A stretch of DNA of 64,000 nt from Colocasia esculenta (Eukaryota > Streptophyta > Magnoliopsida > Alismatales > Araceae): assembly GCA_014218235.1 (NCBI GenBank), contig CM024758.1:96695698-96759697 (forward strand), in the 5' to 3' direction. The notes beneath the pieces are model-generated. The model worked only from the letters and a program-made list of their open reading frames with translations. It was not told the origin of the DNA and did no database searches. A program made the position numbers and the translations under genes. Shown in pieces: positions 35,349-47,318 of the stretch (within the stretch, counting starts at the first letter, position 1; the number at the start of each line of letters is the position of its first letter).

Positions 35349-35448
35349 NNNNNNNNNNNNNNNNNNNNNNNNNNNNNNNNNNNNNNNNNNNNNNNNNNNN
35401 NNNNNNNNNNNNNNNNNNNNNNNNNNNNNNNNNNNNNNNNNNNNNNNN
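35349..35448. other. Assembly gap of exactly 100 N
   Basis: Exactly 100 Ns, the conventional placeholder for a gap of unknown size. It separates the two homologous copies, so their distance and even their adjacency on the chromosome are not proven. Confidence 0.98.
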
Positions 35449-35909
35449 TTTTGCCAGTAGGATGTGGAAACAGGCCCTATTGAATAGTTCGATTCCTTTT
35501 TCCTGAGAACTGACTATATTTATAGAAGAAGTAATTGACTCTTCTCAGTCGTTTCTACGGGAACCTACTAATTAGGTAATCGATCTTTTGTAAGACAACC
35601 TATGGTCGAATCAAATCCAATTACAGTTTGTTATAATGACTATGAAACCAAAAAAATGTTAAGTAGATGTTCCAAAACAACCTTCACATATCATTATCTG
35701 TCATACTTTAATGCAATAGTGATGAGTCTATTTTATGAGAAGGTTCCCTTCATATGCATATATATATTCTTGAACTAGTTTAAGATAGCCTGCTTAGAAT
35801 AAAAATAATAAAGAAATGCTTAGTACACATCTTTTGGTGTGTGCACAAAATGGGCACAACCAATGAGGGTGTGCCACCTTAGGATGTGGGCATTTAATAT
35901 AACCCCCAT
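35449..35909. other. Unassigned sequence after the gap
   Basis: No gene or known repeat recognised. The first ~170 bp are less AT-rich than the rest and have no counterpart in either copy of the nested locus. Confidence 0.5.
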
Positions 35910-36002
35910 CCCGACTTTTTCAACCCGGGCTTGTTTGGTATTAGGATAGACCGCGGTCTATCCTAATACCAACATACCCTAAGGGTTGAAGTGGTTGTCG
36001 GG
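35910..36002. mobile_element. 93-bp foldback (snap-back) MITE-like element
   Basis: A near-perfect palindrome. The core 35936-35971 is an exact 36-bp palindrome centred on CCGCGG (left arm TGGTATTAGGATAGACCG). The arms extend outward imperfectly to CCCGAC at the left and GTCGGG at the right, with TTCAACCC opposite GGGTTGAA. The TTGTTTGGT/ACCAACATA shoulders resemble ends of Tourist- or hAT-type MITEs. No clear target duplication is seen. Confidence 0.7.
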
Positions 36003-36059
36003 TCATGATTGTGTAAACAACTGTTGTCATTGTTTTGATAATCACATTGTTTTATTATT

Positions 36060-36165
36060 GACTTGACTTAGCGCTTTCATTCATTATTAGTCTTCATATA
36101 GCCGACCCCAATTAATGGGATAAGGCTCTGATGATGCTGCTGATGATGATGCATCATAAGTATTG
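36060..36165 (+). mobile_element. LINE (L1-type) 3-prime end
   Basis: ATAGCCGACCCCAATTAATG then GGGATAAGGCTCTGATGATG and a GATGATG-rich tail. This is the highly conserved 3-prime end of plant L1 LINEs (family knowledge). No ORF2 sequence precedes it, so it is a strongly 5-prime-truncated insertion. Confidence 0.75.
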
Positions 36166-36220
36166 ACTCCATCAGTCCACAATAGTTTTAGCTCATCAAT
36201 CAATGGTCGGAGATATATGT

Positions 36221-36505
36221 TTATAATTTTGTAAGATTTTTGGGACTAGGAATCAGTAAGGATCGAAATAAATTCTCTTGCTTCATGCACATGTTCGATG
36301 GAAGGTTAAATGGTGTCATGAATATTGGCCAACTAGAGTAAGAAGCCACTGAACCTCCAAATGGGTTGAATATGTCAGTGCATAAACCCATTCTTATATT
36401 ACGCGACTCCCTTGAGAAGGTAGGATGAGCATGGTTGAAATGAATCCATGCTTTGCCATTTGCAAGATGACTAGTTATATCCTCAGCATGACGTACTCTT
36501 TCCAC
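36221..36505 (-). pseudogene. CACTA transposase (TnpD/Transposase_21) fragment
   Basis: The minus-strand frame encodes about 94 residues with GLCTDIFNPFG, then SSWPIFMTPFNLPSNMCMK and LLIPSPKN. This matches the conserved TnpD block of plant CACTA elements (GLxTDGFxPFG, SxWPVxxxxYNLPPxxCMK, LxxLIPGPKxP). The catalytic block is therefore partly present, but the rest of the gene is missing and no CACTA termini are visible nearby. A relic of an autonomous element distinct from the gene-carrying CACTA. Confidence 0.85.
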
Positions 36506-36640
36506 GTGTCATCTCATATGTCGAGCTGTCTTTGAGAACATATACATATGTTGTACTCTTGAATGTGAGAGGAAAATAATACAATAACGTATCAGGTATA
36601 TCCTTTCACTTCGAATTGTCCCCTCTTTTAGGTTCGAATA

Positions 36641-38717
36641 TGTGACGATCCTCACCGTTCAGGCCCATTTACCCAATAACGTGCCCGACACGACTCCGTC
36701 TCTCGCGAACGAGCCGTAGCCTCACAAGGGATATCAACACAACAGTCCGTTGAAATATAAAGGAACACATTGAACTATATAATTTTTTTCATTTCTCACA
36801 TATATCTATATGAAATGTACATATTCAGTTCCATACCAAAGTCATAGTACAAAGTTCAACGGCATGGGACAACCTCCAAGGCACAACAAGAGGAGTATTA
36901 CTCTACTAGTGATGTCGGCCTGACTCCACTACGGTGTTGACTGGAACTAGAGTAGGGACGGGAACCCTCCTGCTCTCCTTCACCTGGAAGAAGAAGAGGT
37001 GACCCTCACAAGTCTAGCTCAGTAGGGCAACTCCTGAAAAGCCAAAAGAGCAATGTATAGCAGGTGAAATAGCAAAGCTATAAACAATTAAAATATAACA
37101 CCGTCTATGCATGATACTACAGTTGTAAGTAAATAAACGGCAAATCACGTACACGTGTACTAGCTAAAGAAGGGCACACTGCACACAAGTCATGTGAACT
37201 AGTTTGCGACACCAGCCATAGACCCGGACAAACAACACAAGTCTATCTCTCAGCCTCGCAGCCACAGACGAAAGGTCCAGCTGCCGCTCCACCTCAACAG
37301 GGTCAAGAACTGTGGAGATAAACGAAAACCACTCCTGCAGACAAGCAGCTGCAGACCCAAGCCTGACACCTTTAGGGACTTTGGCCCGAGCTTCCTAAAG
37401 TGAGACACTAGAAACAGGACTTGCTAGAGACCAGTATGTCTACTAGTGTCCGTCCCCCAACCACGAGCACACTACAAGCGACCGCACACCCACAAATACG
37501 AGTTGATGCCCCCTACCATCTTTCCCTCAGCTCGACGTACAACTCAAACTTAGGAGTGAGGGTGTCCAGGAAGACGACACAAACCTTGATGGTACTCACC
37601 ATACCGGGACAAAACCTGAGCACCCGGTGCCTAGGTAACCGACTGGAGAGGTAACCATGGAAGGCGTTACAACCCAACTTGCTATGCACACATTTCCAAG
37701 CAAAACCCATCGTTATCAACCACGGTATAAGACGGCACAACCCATACAGACCCTACAATGCATAACCAACCTAGCCCAAGTAATGTAAAACAGAAACCAG
37801 ATAGACTAGCCACAGAACCCCAGAGCTCGGGTGGCCACATTCTAAATCGCGCAAACACAGTGGTCGCCAATCGACACTTGAATCGTGACGGACCAACCTG
37901 TTGCCTTATAGTCTGAATCGTGACCGGACAAGTCATCGTGTTCACACAAATCACGAAATGGTTCCATCACCTTTTAGACAATAGAAACCTACCCTAAACC
38001 TTCATTCCGGAAAACACACAAACGGCTACACAAGCTGTAAAAGCAAGAAATAAGCTTACTTATGAAACCCTAAGCATGCTCTCTATCATGCCCATGTGAT
38101 TTCCAAACCGAAAACCACAAATCCTAACCTATACAACCCACACAAGGTAAAACAACGAAGAGTTCCCCAACCAAGAGAGGAAACACAAATCCAACGCCGT
38201 CTGGACGTTCCCCGCACTCCGAAACACCTCCTCACACTAGAACCGCACCGAACGGACAGCAAAACAGTAGAAATCACCCCAGAATCCTCCAGAAAAATCT
38301 CCTCCAACTGAACAGTCAACTGCGCTGTTCGGCCAAGGGCAGAAGCCCAAAATACACCAAAGTTTAAATCGCGACGTATCGGGCCGTCCCGTTAGAAATG
38401 CGACGTACCTCGCCGTCGCGATTAACCCTAACGACCCTGCATGCGCCACGCGACACGCATGTAGCGGTGCTCACGTAGAAGCGGCTCCAAATCGCGATGG
38501 TGCAGGTGATCGCGTTCAACTAAGAATCGCGATGACTGTGTTCGTCGCATTCTTAATGAACCCGATAAAAGTCTTTTTTGGGCTAGAATTTCCACCCTCC
38601 AGCCTCACACCCTGCTACACAACCTGTATAAACATGACTAAACATACCAACACACTAATGGGCCACACACTGGTCTCCAAACCCGTAAAACTACGATCCG
38701 AACATTCAGATATTACA
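36641..38717 (-). repeat. 3-prime LTR of family A, right copy (complete, 2077 bp)
   Basis: On the plus strand it begins TGTGACGATCC and ends CAGATATTACA, so it has TG...CA ends and reads minus-strand. The first ~370 bp match the 5-prime LTR fragments at 12909 and 51705. Between 38360 and 38535 there are repeated AATCGCGA and GCGACG motifs. It is flanked inward by the polyprotein tail (FEDEISF, minus strand 38722-38765) and a weak polypurine tract. Open frames in it are shadows. Confidence 0.85.
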
Positions 38718-39099
38718 TTACTATCACCTAAAAGAAATTTCGTCCTCGAAATTAAGAAGTAAACGCAAGCAACAGTTCAACACATAAGTGACTATCACCT
38801 AAAAGAATCAATGCTTACTCAAATAGGTATGATACGTATTGTGCATATCTCAGCTAATTCTCAAGTATCTTCTCCACCCTGCATGTTCCTCTCTGATCTT
38901 TACTAACTCATGTCCTTATTCCTCACCTTTGAGTTCGGCGACCTGTAATCATCCTGGATACTCTAGCATGGATATATCAGATTTCAAGTCATCCTATGTG
39001 TAGCTGACAATCTGAGAAGGATCCTGAATGTATCTCCTTATACATTGAAACATGGAACACATCGTGGGCATCTGTGAAATCTACTGGAAGCTCCAACCA
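38718..39099 (-). pseudogene. Ty3/gypsy pol 3-prime end, family A, right copy
   Basis: Minus strand. Carries the integrase C-terminal FHVSM/DDLKSD segment (equivalent of 1-248) and, next to the LTR, the ending FEDEISF, which is the usual end of plant gypsy polyproteins (FGDEILL type). Scattered one-base differences from the left copy. Its last three bases CCA (39097-39099) are the target-site duplication of the CACTA element. Confidence 0.8.
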
Positions 39100-42000
39100 C
39101 ACTACAAAAAAAAGGACCTATAACTTCGAATAATAACCGTAGGTATATACCCAAAATCCGAAGGTAAACCCTTTACCTACGGAAAATGCTACTGTTTGAA
39201 TCCGACACGCATGCGCCCGTGACTAAAGCCTATACCCACAGAAAAATAATCGTAGTTATATGTCGATTTATTCATACGAATATTAACTCTAGGTAAAGAA
39301 TCATATAAAAACATAGGTAAAAGACCTAAAAAAGCGTAGGTATTGCCATCTATACTGATGGTTTTGTACCCGTAGTAATAAATTTTTGAGATGATGATAA
39401 ATAAATGTAAGTGTAGATTTATCTATACTGATGGTTTTTATAATCATGTTTAGTCATGAACATTAAAAACCATAGGTGTAGATTTTTTTTTTTTCAAATA
39501 GAAACTACGTGTCCATATCTGATATAAGCATGTAAAAGTATTCTACAAGCATGCATTCTATACACATGCACATATAAAATACATATACATTCACATAACT
39601 ACAATAAAATTCAATCCATATCCACTCATCTACATCACATAAGCAAAACACCATTCAAATCTATAATATTCACATCACATCCATAACATTCACATGTCAG
39701 TCAAATATCCACATAAATATCCACTCTTATATTCATGAAGAGATTGAACTTAATCAAAGACATGGAGAAAAAATAGAAGTGACCAAAACAGTTGTAATTA
39801 TGATCTACTAGGGTCTAAGCAACCTGCTGTGGCCTATATTAACCCTTCTATCATGATCACTCTTTTCAGGAAGGCAACCTACTGTGTCCTTAGAAAATGA
39901 TCACTTCCTTTTCCCTGCATCCCCAAAAACATGATCTTGCTCCAAAAGCCCAACATCGCGTAGCCCAAGCTCTCGAATAGCCTGTTAAGTTTTCTAGCTA
40001 TCTGTACAAGAAAGTAAGTAATCAGAAAAGATAATAATTGCTCAACCATCCTTTACTCTGTTAATAGATTGAAGCCTTGAAGTAGATAAGAACAAGGCAA
40101 ACAACTATTACTATTGTTTTTCTCCAGAAAATTCCTTAAAAGAGTTGAATAATTCCTTTACTGGAAAGTGGATAACCCTACATAAGATTAAAATTTTATG
40201 GGTCTAAAAGAAATGAAAATGCCCACTACGCATTCGAAGATGTAAATTTAACAACCTGAAAACCATAACACAAAATGCTTGAATCAAGCTCATTAACTTC
40301 TCCAAAACCTTAGTCCATCTTTTGACTCAACAACAAAGAAGAAACTAAGCATCTTTTCTATTCCTTGTTACTGAAGTTGGAGAATATCGTTTATGAAATA
40401 TAACTTGCTTTTGGTTTATAGATAGTTTCAGATGAGCCAAGTCATTCAATGACAACAAGGTGACTAAAATATCATTTATATTTCACTAACTTATGTCATG
40501 AAGTCATGGACATTCATTTTAAATACTTTTTTCATAGAACAAGATAATAGAGAATTAAGATTTGCTGTTAAATAACACCTTTAGTGTGAAATCTCTTTGC
40601 TAAACCACCGTTATTGTGAACTTACTTGCATAATCTAGGCTGCCTTCATGTGTTAGAAAGCATGCATACCTTGAACTACTGATCTGTGCAGCTTCATTCT
40701 TTACACAAAATTTATCATCTTTTCATGCAACCTTTCAGTAGCCTGCACCATCAAATAAAAGTTAAAGCTCATGACAAAATGAATCTAATAAAACTTGTTG
40801 AACAGAGCATGCATCTACTATATGTGCATGCCGAAGTTCAAGCCAAAGAGGATCATGATCCTCCAAAGAAACATCCTTCTTTTCGGGTGTACCACCTGAT
40901 TTGCTTGGAACCTAAAAGGGGAATACATAAAAGACACGGGACGAGTAGAGACATAAATTAGAAATTTCATTAAAATGTCACTAATAGCTGCCTAAATTTA
41001 GTATCACAAGATTGGACACATGATATCTCATTACTAAGTACATCAATCCAAAAAGAAAGATGCAAAGATCATTAGAACTTATGAAACAACATTGATATCC
41101 AAAAGCTCCTCTAAACACAACATAAATACCCCAATTCATCTGCATGTGTTATCAAAAATAGTAAGGGTGTCACTCCCATATTGATGTAACCCATGCAAAC
41201 AACTAGAATTGGAATGCATATCCAAAAGATAATCAATGTACAAGATGAAAAAAAATTCAACCTCACTTAATGCCCTGTAGTAGCAGACTTGAAGAAAACA
41301 GGGTGAGAAAACTTGATTTGAGCCACTAATTCCCTAGGAATGGCAAATTGAAGAAAACAAATGCCTGTAGTAGCAGACTGAATTAATTACACTAGAAAAA
41401 CATTTGAGTGATCCCCAAGGTAAATGTTAAAATAAACAGAGTTTAGTCACACAAAAAATCTGGATCCAGATGATATTTCAAAAAAATGTAGAGTCTTGCA
41501 TGTGTTAATCAAAATAAAAGCTCTGTGATAATGTTGTTTTCATAATTTTCATTGTGTGATTCATTGCATCATGCAAATCCCTGTTGCGAACATGTCCATT
41601 GTTAATCCAGCTGGCAGTTTGTAATATCCCTGTCATCTGCATATAGTTTCTGCCCACACTAATCTATGCAATTCTATTACTTTTTCTGTAAGTATTGTTT
41701 TTGATTCTTTCACTAGAACAATTGAAGGGAAATCTATGACATAGGGTATGAGTTGTTAAAAGATTCATCATGCTACATGCTTCTCTTGAGGATTTGTGCC
41801 TTTATAACTGGAAGGGAAAAATGACTTGTTTCTTAATTAATGAGGTTGTTTGAAGCAGAGTTTTCTAAATAGAAACCCACATGAAGTGCAAATACTAGGA
41901 AAATGGCTAGGATGTGCTACTGGCAGATGACATGGCGACAGATGCACACAATGTTGTATCATGGTGAATGTTAATTGCGGATGTGCATATTGGTCTTGAT

Positions 42001-45000
42001 CAATGCAAACTATAGTACAAGAATAAAAATAAATTGAATGAACTAGAGGGCAGTACTTCTGAGTGCTAAAGTTCAAAGGAAGTCCTATGAGAGATCTATA
42101 TGCTCATAATGTTCTGTAGAAGAAGACCAGTCTTAAAAGGTGAAACTAAAAGTGCTTGGGACCATCCCCTTTAAAACGGTAACTTGCAGCAATATCCTTT
42201 AACAGCATTAAACAAGCATATCTCCAATGCCGGAGATCTGGAACCCTCCACACGGTGACAGAGCTGTCTTTTGTTGCTTGCAATTAAGGGCAGTGTGCAA
42301 AAGGTGCATTTGACTCCTTCTCCCCCTATACCACAATATCAACAAGACAGGTTGCTTTGTTAGGCATGAGAGCTCTCATCAGGAAGTGAGGCCAGTGTGT
42401 TCAACTCCTACAAAATATTTATTATGAGAGGTGTGAAGAAAGAAACAAACAATCTACACAACATATTTAATTATCAGCTCTTTATTCATTGTCTTCACTC
42501 CTTTCATTTCATACCACCTCTTCCAATCACAGTACATATATATTCCTATTCAACACATCCTTATTATCTATCTTCCTCTTTGAAATCTAATAATAGAGCA
42601 CTGCCCAAAAAAAAAGAATATGTAATAGACCACTAAAATGGGGAGAGGAATGTAACTAAAAAAAGGGATGACACCAGATGATGACCTGCCCACCATGTCC
42701 TACACAACTTATGCAATAAAACCTAGTTGACAAACAAATTAAATTACCTATCTTAAAAAAAAGTAAAATTATCCCAAGTGATTATATATGTTATAGTAAG
42801 AAATTATAACACATGGGCAAATCTGAAATTTAAGAAAGACAAACATGATCATGCTAATCAAACGGATTTAAGAAGTAACAAAAAAACAACAAAGCATACC
42901 AGACAAATGACTTGTTCTATCTAACAGAGAAGTTAATGTAAATGACTATAAGCCTACTACATTGATTGAGAACGAAGTTAATACATCCTTCTTTCCGATG
43001 AGAATCCCTTGGCAAACATGTAAAAATGAAAATGACACTGAAGTAAAAATCAAAAGCATGGCAGATTTAAAAAAAAGTAGCCTATCAATGAATAAAGGAG
43101 TTCAGAAAGTTTTCCCTGGTATTGGCCAGTATCATGGATTCTTTTCATTTTATGATGAGCTAGGTGCTCATCATAACAAAAATCACAGCACCCTGGTAAT
43201 TTGTCTGCGCAAGAGAACTACTCATGGAGCACTAATTGGCTAGCAGTGAAAGAAGCTTTTCCCTCTGTTTGACAGGGATTGACAGGGAAAGTGAGTTAAA
43301 GATGCGCTAGTGGGCGCTTTCAAGGTGATTTTTAAGGAGGTTTTTTAGGTTATTTTAAGAGGGGGCTAGGGAGGGGTCTTAGATCTCGAACTTGAGATGC
43401 AAAAGAAAAAAAAATGTTCACTCTCGAAGCCTTCATTTTTCTTTTTCAACTTTTAGTAGAGGAAACAAACCCTTTTGCTGACAGCACGCTACTTTAATTT
43501 GTTAATTTTTGTTTACCAACGGTTGATATACATCATGAGCAGAGATATATAAACTTTTGATGGATTAATGGCTAGAGTCTAGATTAACCTACCCGGTTCT
43601 TCAGCATATTGTCGAAAGGGACATTGATTCCATGACTCTAGAAGCAAAAAATTATTTAGAGAATAGCAGAAGCTTACTCTAGGCATTGGGTGATTCCCTC
43701 CATGTTTAATCACTAGCTACTGCCATTCTACTAACATTAATAATTCTTAATTTCATCCCTGTATGTGGAAAGTCATAATAAAATGCATTACCGGCTAAGT
43801 TACCATCTCTTGCATGTTGGTCTGCATGTCTTTTTCCTGACATGAAATGGTGGTCCATGTTTAAATCAGTGCTATTGCAGATTAAGAACTTATCATGATC
43901 TGTTGCCATTGCTTAAGAAACCATCTCAGATATAACATACTAGGAGAAAAGTGGTTTTTTAGCCCTTGAATAAGAAAATGATGACTACCTTCTTCTTGAT
44001 TCCTTTCCAGCCTCTTAGAGTTTCCATTCATTCCGTTTCAAAAGAAAATACTTGAATTCTGTAGCCTAGACCTTCTAACTGGCAGCTCCATTGCAGTCAC
44101 ATTACACTCACTTTCTCCTCCTGTATAGTAGCTGGTATTCTATGGTGAAAAGCAAAGCTATGTAAGTTTTTTGACACTCTTGGATAGAATATGAAAGTTT
44201 TAACAAAAGTCAAAGTAGATTCTAGTATCTGCATCTTGCCTGAGTGACTTCACCCCGGAAATTGTTGATAACTGAACATGTAAACTAAAATGTGTCCCTG
44301 GATGCAAAAGGGTAAAACTATTGCCGATCATAACCTTCTCAAGAGTACTTACTCTGCTGTGCCTTGTACCATTTGAGATTAAAATTCTGGGATTTGCCTA
44401 CTTTCACCTTTGAAGAATTAATTGATATATTTGTAGAAGAAGGAAAGTTACCATAAAAAAAGCATCACAATTGCTACAGAACTTTTAGACTCCATGTCTA
44501 AGGGAGAATGGGGAATCAAACACCGCGGCTCGCAGCTAAATATGCAACATATGTGGATGTATCAGAATTTATTGAGCATGACTCAATGTTATTCTCTGCT
44601 TGGTTGCTCAAAAAGCATAACACTCTCTTGCAGCATGATGCTGACATGTATGTCACCAGAACAGTGAAATATATGGCGTTTACAATAAGAGATCCAAAGA
44701 AAAGACAGGACAACTCATATTTTTTGAATATCAAGAATCCTTGCATCAAGGGGAAAGAAGATCAAGTACATTGATCTCTTTCCATCCATACCCTATCTTA
44801 ATTATTGATATTGATGTTTATAAGGAAGAGTATTACTGCGCCAATATGCACAGTTCAAGGGCAAAAAGTTTTCAGAAAAAGACAGTCTTCTGACACTATT
44901 GGATAGCACTAATTGGCTAGCAGTCACATTACATTGCAGTCACATTGCACTAATTGCTAGTTTTGACTTGGATTGAAAAACTACCAGGAGGTCGATTTCC

Positions 45001-46035
45001 AACAGTAGCTAAATGAACTGCAAAGCTGATGGCGTCCTTTGTGGCACCTCGACCAATGTCTCCACTCATGGGCCGGCCATCCAGCTGTATTAAGACAAAA
45101 TGTAATTTTTTATCATGATGATAATTTTTTGGAGTTTGGATACTAAAAAAAGATGGCATATTTTTGCATTCCTAAATTCATATGCATCTCAATTGATCTT
45201 AGAGTTCTACCAGAGCAATGGTAAAACAAGAAGTTATGCATAGTCAAAAATTATAATCAACTGAAAAAAGTGGCCCATTTGTCCAATACATATAAAACAT
45301 GAAGCATGCAATACAGAAATCTATAATAAAACCCTAAATATTGTCAGGATGGATCCAATGATAAAGTGCACGAGGTGCTCATTAACATCAACCAGCAATT
45401 TCTATGTGCAACAAAGTACACAATCTTTATCTGAAGTTTAGATAACATACCAAAAGTCTCAATGCATAGATGGTCACCAAAAGTCTCAATGCATTACATG
45501 AAAGAAACAAACTTGATCACATGAATAGCAATACTAAATTTCACCTTTCTTCTGATGCCAATACATTTTTTTTTCGCAGTTTGGCCTCCATAATCCCACC
45601 ACCTTTAAGCTTTCTGATTAACCAAATGATGGAAAGGACAAATAGAGATCCTTAGAGGAGGATCAGTCCTGGATCTAAGTAAAACTTAAAAGTATAGATT
45701 TGATTTACAAATCAATTGATATGGGGACATCTCATCAACAAAACTTGATCACTGTTTACCTATTCAAAACATAAAAAAGTGAGACAAATAATAGACCAAA
45801 TAAAACCGAATAGATACAAAATCTCTTATCCTCACAATGTCACAGTAGGTCCATCCAACCTCCTTCGAGAGATGACCAGGCAATACTGTTCTCCTTCTGA
45901 AGCCTCAGTTCCCTTTTTAATTCCATAAACAAAATAAAGTAAATCAGCAAACGAACGGCTCCACACCATCAACTAGAACATGATATGAAATAGGAAAACT
46001 TAATTGAAAACATCAGGGATGACCTTCTTCTTTAT

Positions 46036-46751
46036 TTTTCGCCGGATGCCCGGAGGTGGTCGCCTTCTATGATGATGAGGTCAGCGTCGAGGTCGACGGA
46101 CGGCGGATGTACAATGTGTTCCTGGAGTACCTGCCCAGGGGGTCCCTCTCAGAGCTGTACAGGGGGAGCCCATGGCAGAGGACAACATGCGAAGGTATGC
46201 TGCGTCGATGCTGCAGGGCCTGCACAGGGTCCACGAGGAGGGCTGCGTGCACTGCGACCTCAAGCCACAGAACGTGCTCATCGCCGGCCCCGTGGACCAA
46301 GATCGCCGACTTCGGGCTTGCGAAGAGGGCGGGGGCGCAGGGCAGCAGGAGTGGCCATGCTGGGTCCTGAGATGGATGCTTCTATACTGGCGCCGGAGTT
46401 TATGGAGAAGAGCGAGTACGAGCCACTGTCGGATGCCTGGTCGCTCAGCTGCGTAGTGTCGGAGATGGCAACTGCGATGCCGGCGTGGCGGTATGGGGGG
46501 CGGCCACAACATCTGCCGCCGCGCCGGTTCTCCTCCACATCGGCTTCCGACGAGGAGTTGCCGGAGATCCCAGAGGGTTGTCGGAGGAGGGTAGGGACTT
46601 CTTGGGGAGGTGCTTCGTGAGGAAGCCCAGCGAGAGGTTGACAGTGGAGATGCTTCTGGGGCACCCCTTCATGGCGGTAGCAGCGGCCGCTGAAGCGTCC
46701 AAGAGTGATGGCAAGGATGATGGGCACTCAAAAGAGGGAAACCGACGATAG
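46036..46751 (+). pseudogene. Captured MAPKKK-type kinase fragment, right copy
   Basis: Same segment as 7215-7930 with extra frameshifts: one G is missing in the run after CTGTACAG, two bases are missing before the GTGGACCAAG part, and another base is missing near GGTCCTGAGATG. As a result the hinge, HCDLKPQN, DFGLAK and C-terminal RDFLGRCF parts fall in different frames. The frameshift before LSEEGRD is shared with the left copy and so predates the duplication. Other differences are homopolymer indels and could be sequence errors. Confidence 0.85.
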
Positions 46752-46755
46752 AGAG

Positions 46756-46980
46756 GGTTTCTCCCAGGAGCATCTTGGGACCCTGGCCCTCGCCGGCTCC
46801 GACTCCCTCCTCGCCTCCCTTGGTGGCAATGTGGCATCCCCTCGTGGACCCGCGACCCCAGACCTCTTCTCTGTCCTCCATTTCCTCCTCGGCACCAGGA
46901 GACTCCCCTCCAAATCTGACGCCCTTGAGACCACTTTCTATGGCTTTGATCATCCCCTTCAAATAAAACTTTTTTCATAT
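46756..46980 (+). pseudogene. Captured BTB/POZ (KCTD-type) fragment, right copy
   Basis: Same as 7935-8160: TLALAGSDSLLASLGGN, PDLFSVLHFLLGTRRLPSK and FYGFDHPL are kept, with a small rearrangement of C/T bases around the RDPD codons. N-terminal BTB part only. Function in situ is unlikely. Confidence 0.7.
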
Positions 46981-47318
46981 TCGGCAGTAAACGAAATGTA
47001 TTGGCGCCAGAGCTAACCCCTTAACCACGGTTCTTTTTTTTGAGATTTACTATAGTGATCAATACATATATTTTAAATTTTTCATAAGTACACTGTAATT
47101 TTTGTTATGTTTCTTAATAAACTGTGGCAAAAATAACCACTTTACGCGCTGTGATATAAAATCGTAACTATATGCACGTATATACACACGGCTAAAATAA
47201 ACATATGTGTAATATTACAATAGATGTTAAAAAACGTATGTAATTTTCATTTGTACCTACGTATTACTCTACCATAGGTAAAAATCTGTGGGTATAGACT
47301 GAATTTGTTGTAGTGCCA

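Larger units (their letters stand above)
39100..47315. mobile_element. CACTA transposon carrying captured gene fragments, right copy
   Basis: Starts CACTACAAAAAA at 39100, ends TTTGTTGTAGTG at 47315, with an exact 3-bp CCA duplication on both sides. It sits at the same gypsy base as the left CACTA and has the same cargo in the same order, so the two are copies of a single insertion. It is 28 bp shorter overall, mostly through small indels. Unidentified exon-like segments are at minus 39879-40001 and minus 44957-45084. No transposase gene. Confidence 0.9.

Noticed and set aside
35449..35640. Possible organelle-derived insertion after the gap
   Set aside because: The less AT-rich style suggested it, but no organelle gene or tRNA could be identified, so it is not reported as a feature.
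37421..38449. Open frames on both strands within 36641-38717
   Set aside because: They lie inside the family A LTR, have no domain motifs and are antisense pairs of one another.
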